Shown one piece after another: positions 5,215 through 5,237 of a DNA stretch of 5,237 nt. The DNA is taken from assembly GCA_023300835.1 (NCBI GenBank), contig JALZVB010000098.1, forward strand, positions 1 to 5,237, given 5' to 3'. The translations under genes and the position numbers were made by a program. The stretch's first letter is position 1, and the number at the start of each line of letters is the position of its first letter. This DNA is from Saprospiraceae bacterium (GTDB lineage Bacteria > Bacteroidota > Bacteroidia > Chitinophagales > Saprospiraceae). Below the pieces are notes generated by a model that made no database searches, had not been told where the DNA came from, and saw only the letters and a program-made list of their open reading frames with translations.

Positions 5215-5237
5215 ACCAAGTACAAGATAACTTTATG

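Noticed and set aside
1..5237. CRISPR array, tRNA, rRNA, transposase or phage genes
   Set aside because: No spaced direct repeats, no cloverleaf-like sequence, and no such coding signatures were seen on either strand.

Overview
The window looks like chromosomal DNA of an AT-rich member of the Bacteroidota, most likely a (marine) flavobacterium. The signs are start codons with no Shine-Dalgarno sequence, two promoter elements of the Bacteroidota type (TTTG, then TAnnTTTG), short lipoproteins with simple lipoboxes, a sigma-ECF/anti-sigma pair of Bacteroidota style, and product families common in Flavobacteriia. This is inferred from sequence features only; no database was searched.

Layout. (1) 48-940, plus strand: an ECF sigma factor and a small single-pass membrane protein, joined by a one-base TAATG overlap, which is a typical sigma/anti-sigma module. 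(2) 2705-957, minus strand: a small lipoprotein followed 39 bases later by a FemAB/GNAT-like acyltransferase. The lipoprotein resembles an inorganic pyrophosphatase stripped of its catalytic residues, and it has a good promoter (2720-2751). (3) 2857-4269, plus strand: a two-gene unit with a 3-base gap, encoding a carboxymuconolactone decarboxylase/AhpD-like 'peroxidase-like' protein and the radical SAM enzyme ArsS of arsenosugar biosynthesis. (4) 4393-5141, plus strand: a DUF6438-type lipoprotein gene whose reading frame breaks near 4950, leaving a 63-codon tail in the -1 frame. (5) 5142-5237: a non-coding tail with nested inverted repeats, ending in an ATG that could start a gene beyond the window.

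The only recognisable metabolic pathway is arsenic detoxification. ArsS is expected to attach the 5'-deoxyadenosyl group of SAM to dimethylated arsenic, the first committed step towards arsenosugars. No arsenite methyltransferase (ArsM), ArsR regulator or arsenosugar glycosyltransferase is present here, so the dimethylarsenical must come from elsewhere. The sigma/anti-sigma pair and the lipoprotein/acyltransferase pair have no evident functional link to it.

I do not see a clearly new multi-gene system. The observations most worth a second look are the apparently dead pyrophosphatase-like lipoprotein, a 12-bp perfect hairpin inside arsS, the frameshift in the DUF6438 gene, a 16-bp palindrome inside the acyltransferase gene, and the ACGT-centred repeats at the right edge.
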